Origin: CAWBRT01 sp050015355 | GTDB lineage: Bacteria > Acidobacteriota > Terriglobia > Terriglobales > Acidobacteriaceae | Direction: 5' to 3' | Assembly (NCBI GenBank): GCA_050015355.1 | Contig: JBEKBO010000163.1 | Span: 1 to 7,812 of the forward strand | Length of the DNA stretch: 7,812 nucleotides | Shown here: positions 5,719-7,812 of the stretch, one piece after another | How the letters are laid out: each line of letters opens with the position of its first letter | How positions within the stretch are numbered: position 1 is the stretch's first letter | Notes under the pieces: model-generated | What the model was told of the DNA's origin: nothing | Seen by the model: the letters and a program-made list of their open reading frames with translations, nothing else | Database searches by the model: none | Translations under genes and position numbers: made by a program

Positions 5719-5791
5719 TGTACCCTGACTATCACCGCCGAGCTTAACGCCCGGCTTCTTACATGGGTACACCTTCCGCGAACCCGGTCTA
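5719..5791 (+). repeat. Dispersed hairpin repeat, copy 1 (upstream of lysS)
   Basis: This segment aligns over its whole length with 7621-7694. Shared blocks are TATCACCGCCG, GCCCGGCT, GGGTA, CTTCCGCG and CCGGTCTA, with a single one-base indel in the core. Outer arms TGTACCC (5719-5725) and GGGTACA (5765-5771) are perfectly complementary. The inner stem GCCGAGC/GCCCGGC has one mismatch. No ORF or target-site duplication is evident. It is best described as a REP- or MITE-like intergenic repeat, family unknown. It sits in the nuoA leader (antisense orientation) and just upstream of the lysS TATAAT. Confidence 0.75.
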
Positions 5792-5795
5792 TAAT
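5790..5795 (+). promoter_or_regulatory. Candidate -10 element for lysS
   Basis: An exact TATAAT lies at the right edge of repeat copy 1. No good -35 hexamer is found at 16-18 bp spacing, and there is no TG extension. If used, transcription would start near 5802 and leave a leader of about 277 nt before lysS. The same AT-rich patch read on the minus strand gives TATAGA, so it could also serve nuoA. Support is modest. Confidence 0.4.
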
Positions 5796-5827
5796 CTCGA
5801 ATGTGCCCAGCGCCGGAGCTTATTTTG

Positions 5828-5833
5828 ACGATA
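5828..5833 (-). promoter_or_regulatory. Possible -10 element for a CRP-dependent nuoA promoter
   Basis: TATCGT on the minus strand matches the -10 consensus at 4 of 6 positions. It is placed so that the CRP-type box at 5855-5870 would be centred at -41.5 from a start at about 5821, the class II activator position. The -35 region is poor, as expected for a class II promoter. The leader to nuoA would be about 260 nt and would include repeat copy 1. This is weak, position-based inference. Confidence 0.25.
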
Positions 5834-5854
5834 AACCAAGCTATCCGCAGCGCC

Positions 5855-5870
5855 TGTGAGCCACGTCACA
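5855..5870. promoter_or_regulatory. CRP-family binding site (perfect TGTGA-N6-TCACA) upstream of nuoA
   Basis: TGTGAGCCACGTCACA is the second exact match to the CRP palindrome in the window. Like the site at 5095-5110, it is followed by ATTT, sharing GTCACAATTT. It lies 294 bp upstream of the nuoA start and 208 bp upstream of the lysS start. Relative to the TATAAT at 5790-5795 it would be in the lysS transcript, so activation of nuoA is the more natural reading; repression of lysS is possible. Confidence 0.68.
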
Positions 5871-5898
5871 ATTTATTCGGTAATTTCTGCCCCGGGGT

Positions 5899-5931
5899 CC
5901 CCACTACGCGCCGCATTTGCGTGCAGTGGGG
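5899..5931. other. GC-rich stem-loop in the lysS leader
   Basis: Arms CCCCACT (5899-5905) and AGTGGGG (5925-5931) are perfectly complementary, with an inner CGC/GCG pairing around the loop. No U-tract follows, so it is not a typical terminator. It may be a structured part of the lysS 5' leader or a fortuitous GC-rich palindrome. Confidence 0.4.
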
Positions 5932-6064
5932 TGGAACCTCGACGGTGGACACCTGGGCCTAAAAGGCTGCCCTGAAAAACCAGAATGTGTGCGCCGCAGA
6001 ATTACAGCGCAATTGCCTGTATGCTCACATCAGACCAAAGCTGTTTTTCAGCAGCCTGCTAACG

Positions 6065-6069
6065 AAGGA
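6065..6069 (+). promoter_or_regulatory. Shine-Dalgarno sequence deciding the TTG start of lysS
   Basis: AAGGA lies 9 nt before the TTG at 6079, within GAAGGAAA. No ATG or GTG with comparable spacing precedes the conserved lysS N-terminus. The earlier in-frame TTG at 5917 lacks such a site. Confidence 0.65.
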
Positions 6070-6078
6070 AACCAGAAA

Positions 6079-7599
6079 TTGGCACTAGACGAGAATATCT
6101 ACGAACTCCGCAAAGAAAAACTGAAGCAGATTGAGGCACTTGGGGGCCAAGCCTATCCCTACACCTACGACCCCACTCATACGCTTCCCGAGATCCTCGC
6201 TCAATACGGGGAGAGCACCGGCGAGCAGCTTTCCGCCAATCGCGTGGACGTGCGCGCGGCGGGGCGCATCATGGCCATCCGCACCATGGGAAAGGCGGCG
6301 TTCGTACACCTCCAGCAACGCGGCCGGCAGTTGCAACTCTACATCAAGAAGGACGCAGTCGGAGAAAAGGGGTTCGAGCTATTCAAGTTGCTCGACATCG
6401 GAGATCACATCGGCGCACGCGGTTACCTGTTCCGCACCCGGACTAACGAACTGACGATTCACGTCGACGAAATCACGTTTCTGGCGAAGGACCTCTTGCC
6501 CCTGCCTGAAAAATGGCACGGCTTGCAGGACGTAGAGTTGCGTTACCGCCAGCGCTATGTCGACCTGACGGTGAATCCGGCGGTGCGAGAAGTGTTCGTA
6601 AAGCGCGCCCGGATCATCCAGTCGATTCGCCAGTTCTTCGATTCGCGCGGTTACATCGAAGTCGAGACCCCGATGATGCACTCGATTGCCGGCGGCGCGG
6701 CGGCGCGTCCATTTGTAACGCATCACAATACGCTCGACATGGATCTCTACCTCCGTATCGCGCCGGAACTGTATCTGAAACGGCTGATCGTCGGCGGCCT
6801 CGAGCGTGTCTACGAGATCAATCGCAATTTCCGCAATGAGGGCATCTCGACGCATCACAATCCCGAGTTCACCATGCTCGAGTTCTACCAGGCCTACGCG
6901 GACTATCGCGACTTGATGACTCTGAGCGAGGAACTGCTGCGACAGGTCGCCCTCGACGTCAATGGCTCAACCATATGCGAGTACGAGGGGCGCCAAATCG
7001 ACTGGAGCCGCTTCCAACGACTCAGCATGCGGGAAGCCATCATCAAGTACTGGCCCGACGCGGCGGGAACTAAACCGGAAATGCCGGACTTCAGCGACGC
7101 CGTAAAGGTCGTCGAGATGGCGCGGCGGATTCAGCAGGCACGGATTGATTTGCCATTGCACCAAAACGACCCCGCCGGCAAGACTATTGCCGATATCTTC
7201 GAAGCCATTGCCGAAGAGCACCTGTTTGAACCGACGATACTATACGACTTCCCGGTCGCGATTTCCCCGTTATCCAAGAACAAGCGCGACGAGCCCGATT
7301 GGGTGGAGCGATTCGAAATTTATGTTGCCGGCATGGAGATCGGAAACGCCTTCAGTGAGCTGAACGATCCCGAGGAACAGCGCCGGCGCTTCGAACAGCA
7401 ACTCGGGCAACGCGAACTCGGCGATGAGGAAGCTCACCGCATGGACGAAGACTACATCCGCGCCCTTTCCTATGGCATGCCGCCCACGGGCGGTGAAGGA
7501 ATCGGCATCGATCGCCTTACCATGCTGCTTACCGGATCGAAATCGATTCGGGACGTGATCCTTTTCCCGCTGCTGCGGCCGGAGAAGCAACCGGAGTAA
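6079..7599 (+). CDS. lysS: Lysyl-tRNA synthetase, class II
   Basis: A cytoplasmic enzyme that charges tRNA-Lys with lysine using ATP. From the TTG start it has 506 residues, matching the bacterial family (about 490-510). The OB-fold anticodon-binding domain spans about 58-136 (RAAGRIMAIRTMGKAAFVHL at 59-78). Class II motif 1 lies at about 190-211 (GYIEVETPMM). Motif 2 is at about 226-268, with ERVYEINRNFRNEGI and NPEFTMLEFYQAY. Motif 3 includes GGEGIGIDRL (471-480). The signature GNAFSELNDPEEQ contains Asn423, Phe425 and Glu427, in the lysine-pocket positions of LysRS. The full OB domain and length argue against the shorter EpmA/GenX paralogue. The frame is open back to 5917, but that 54-codon extension is not family-like and lacks a ribosome-binding site. 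It diverges from nuoA and is flanked by two copies of a hairpin repeat. Confidence 0.98.
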   Translation: MALDENIYELRKEKLKQIEALGGQAYPYTYDPTHTLPEILAQYGESTGEQLSANRVDVRAAGRIMAIRTMGKAAFVHLQQRGRQLQLYIKKDAVGEKGFELFKLLDIGDHIGARGYLFRTRTNELTIHVDEITFLAKDLLPLPEKWHGLQDVELRYRQRYVDLTVNPAVREVFVKRARIIQSIRQFFDSRGYIEVETPMMHSIAGGAAARPFVTHHNTLDMDLYLRIAPELYLKRLIVGGLERVYEINRNFRNEGISTHHNPEFTMLEFYQAYADYRDLMTLSEELLRQVALDVNGSTICEYEGRQIDWSRFQRLSMREAIIKYWPDAAGTKPEMPDFSDAVKVVEMARRIQQARIDLPLHQNDPAGKTIADIFEAIAEEHLFEPTILYDFPVAISPLSKNKRDEPDWVERFEIYVAGMEIGNAFSELNDPEEQRRRFEQQLGQRELGDEEAHRMDEDYIRALSYGMPPTGGEGIGIDRLTMLLTGSKSIRDVILFPLLRPEKQPE

Positions 7600-7620
7600 G
7601 TAGAGTAATTCCACAGTCGG

Positions 7621-7694
7621 CACCCCCTAAGTATCACCGCCGGGCTTCGAAGCCCGGCTCCTTCTTGGGGTAACCCTTCCGCGTATCCGGTCTA
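7621..7694 (+). repeat. Dispersed hairpin repeat, copy 2 (downstream of lysS)
   Basis: Same orientation and architecture as 5719-5791, roughly 70-75% identical by hand alignment. The outer arms are ACCCC (7622-7626) and GGGGT (7667-7671). Their sequence differs from copy 1, but complementarity is kept. The inner arms form a perfect 20-bp palindrome at 7639-7658, where copy 1 has a mismatch. It begins 21 nt after the lysS stop. It is a non-coding, REP- or MITE-like element of unknown family. Confidence 0.75.
7639..7666 (+). terminator. Possible rho-independent terminator of lysS, within repeat copy 2
   Basis: A perfect palindrome (7639-7658, arms GCCGGGCT/AGCCCGGC with a UCGA loop) is followed by TCCTTCTT, a moderately U-rich tail. 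It starts 39 nt after the lysS stop. The stem is strong but the U-tract is interrupted, so efficiency is uncertain. It may simply be the core of the repeat. Confidence 0.4.
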
Positions 7695-7695
7695 G

Positions 7696-7743
7696 GGAAC
7701 CTCTGAACAAGAACCGTTCTGTAATCGAGAAGCAGGAGGTTCC
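7696..7743. repeat. Long-loop inverted repeat downstream of lysS
   Basis: Perfect 8-bp arms GGAACCTC (7696-7703) and GAGGTTCC (7736-7743) enclose 32 nt. Inside is a smaller palindrome, AGAACCGTTCT (7710-7720). It begins directly after repeat copy 2. No coding potential is seen. It could be a nested cruciform, an operator for a gene beyond the right edge, or part of a larger repeat element. Confidence 0.35.
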
Positions 7744-7780
7744 AAACAAACATCTCGGTTATAGGTGCTGATTTCCCGTC

Positions 7781-7799
7781 CTGCGGCCGCATGCCGCAG
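7781..7799. other. GC-rich hairpin near the right edge
   Basis: Arms CTGCGGC and GCCGCAG (7 bp) surround a 5-nt loop. Only three T residues follow on the plus strand, so a terminator call is weak. The sequence to the right is needed to judge it. Confidence 0.3.
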
Positions 7800-7812
7800 T
7801 TTGGTGGCGGCG

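Larger units (their letters stand above)
5562..6078. other. Divergent intergenic region between nuoA and lysS
   Basis: No convincing gene is seen in these 517 bp. Open frames running through it are unsupported extensions or antisense. From left to right it holds the nuoA ribosome-binding site and leader, a hairpin-forming repeat (5719-5791), an exact TATAAT on the plus strand (5790-5795), a perfect CRP-type palindrome (5855-5870), a GC-rich stem-loop (5899-5931), small inverted repeats such as TACAG/CTGTA around 6003-6021, and the lysS Shine-Dalgarno sequence. Promoters for both nuoA and lysS must lie here or read through from outside. The stretch from about 5880 to 6078 looks like a long structured lysS leader. 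Confidence 0.7.

Noticed and set aside
5571..5720. A possible sigma-70 promoter close to nuoA (a TTGAAA on the minus strand near 5710)
   Set aside because: No acceptable -10 hexamer occurs at 16-18 bp spacing.
5103..5747. A 214-codon plus-strand frame spanning nuoA and both neighbouring gaps
   Set aside because: It overlaps nuoA antisense completely and runs through regulatory DNA and repeat copy 1; no domain is recognisable.
5928..5941. GGGTGGAACC in the lysS leader resembles the T-box core (AGGGTGGNACCGCG)
   Set aside because: The following bases diverge, no recognisable stem I with a lysine specifier was found, and the UGGA bulge would not pair with the usual A discriminator of tRNA-Lys. 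T-boxes are also not typical of the suggested phylum.
5917..6078. A 54-codon N-terminal extension of lysS from an upstream TTG
   Set aside because: The extension is not family-like, lacks a Shine-Dalgarno sequence, and the TTG at 6079 has AAGGA 9 nt upstream and gives the standard length.
1..7812. tRNA, rRNA, CRISPR array, insertion sequence or attachment site
   Set aside because: No cloverleaf or conserved rRNA segments, no regularly spaced direct repeats, no transposase frame and no terminal repeats with target duplication were seen.

Overview
The window is a high-GC bacterial chromosome segment. It carries most of a NADH-quinone oxidoreductase (respiratory complex I) operon on the minus strand, and a lysyl-tRNA synthetase gene on the plus strand, divergent from it. 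The gene set, the Shine-Dalgarno-led starts (one TTG), the loose complex I cluster and the dispersed hairpin repeats fit Acidobacteriota (a Koribacter-like lineage). That placement is inference from general familiarity, not from a search.

Layout, read in the minus direction from the middle: nuoA (5561-5205), a 204-bp gap, nuoC (5000-4161), nuoD (4164-3013), nuoH (3012-1735), nuoI (1738-1277), nuoJ (1280-771), nuoK (767-462), a 57-codon orphan ORF (456-283), and the first 80 codons of nuoL, which runs off the left edge (242-1). From nuoC to nuoK the genes overlap by 4 nt, abut, or are 3 nt apart, so this is a tightly coupled polycistronic unit. Against the textbook order A-B-C-D-E-F-G-H-I-J-K-L-M-N, nuoB is absent between A and C, and nuoE, nuoF and nuoG are absent between D and H. 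The locus therefore encodes quinone-site and membrane-arm subunits plus the NuoI iron-sulfur subunit, but not the NADH-oxidising module. M and N would lie beyond the left edge.

Unusual parts of the otherwise canonical subunits are a roughly 117-residue Ala/Pro/Lys-rich extension on NuoC, a roughly 60-residue insertion with two hydrophobic stretches in NuoH, and a very His/Asp-rich segment after the first membrane helix of NuoL. The small ORF between nuoK and nuoL resembles the N-terminal SAM-like (core-binding) domain of tyrosine recombinases, without a catalytic domain.

The control regions stand out. Two exact CRP-type palindromes (TGTGA-N6-TCACA) lie on either side of nuoA: one in the nuoA-nuoC gap and one in the nuoA/lysS divergent intergenic region. 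They suggest regulation of the complex I genes by a CRP/FNR-family protein. Two copies of a hairpin-forming repeat of about 75 bp flank lysS, and the downstream copy contains a perfect 20-bp palindrome that could act as a terminator.

lysS (6079-7599) encodes a complete class II lysyl-tRNA synthetase. No tRNA, rRNA, CRISPR array or transposase gene was seen. I see no complete novel multi-gene system. The best leads are the orphan core-binding-like microprotein, the CRP-box pair, the repeat pair and the subunit insertions.
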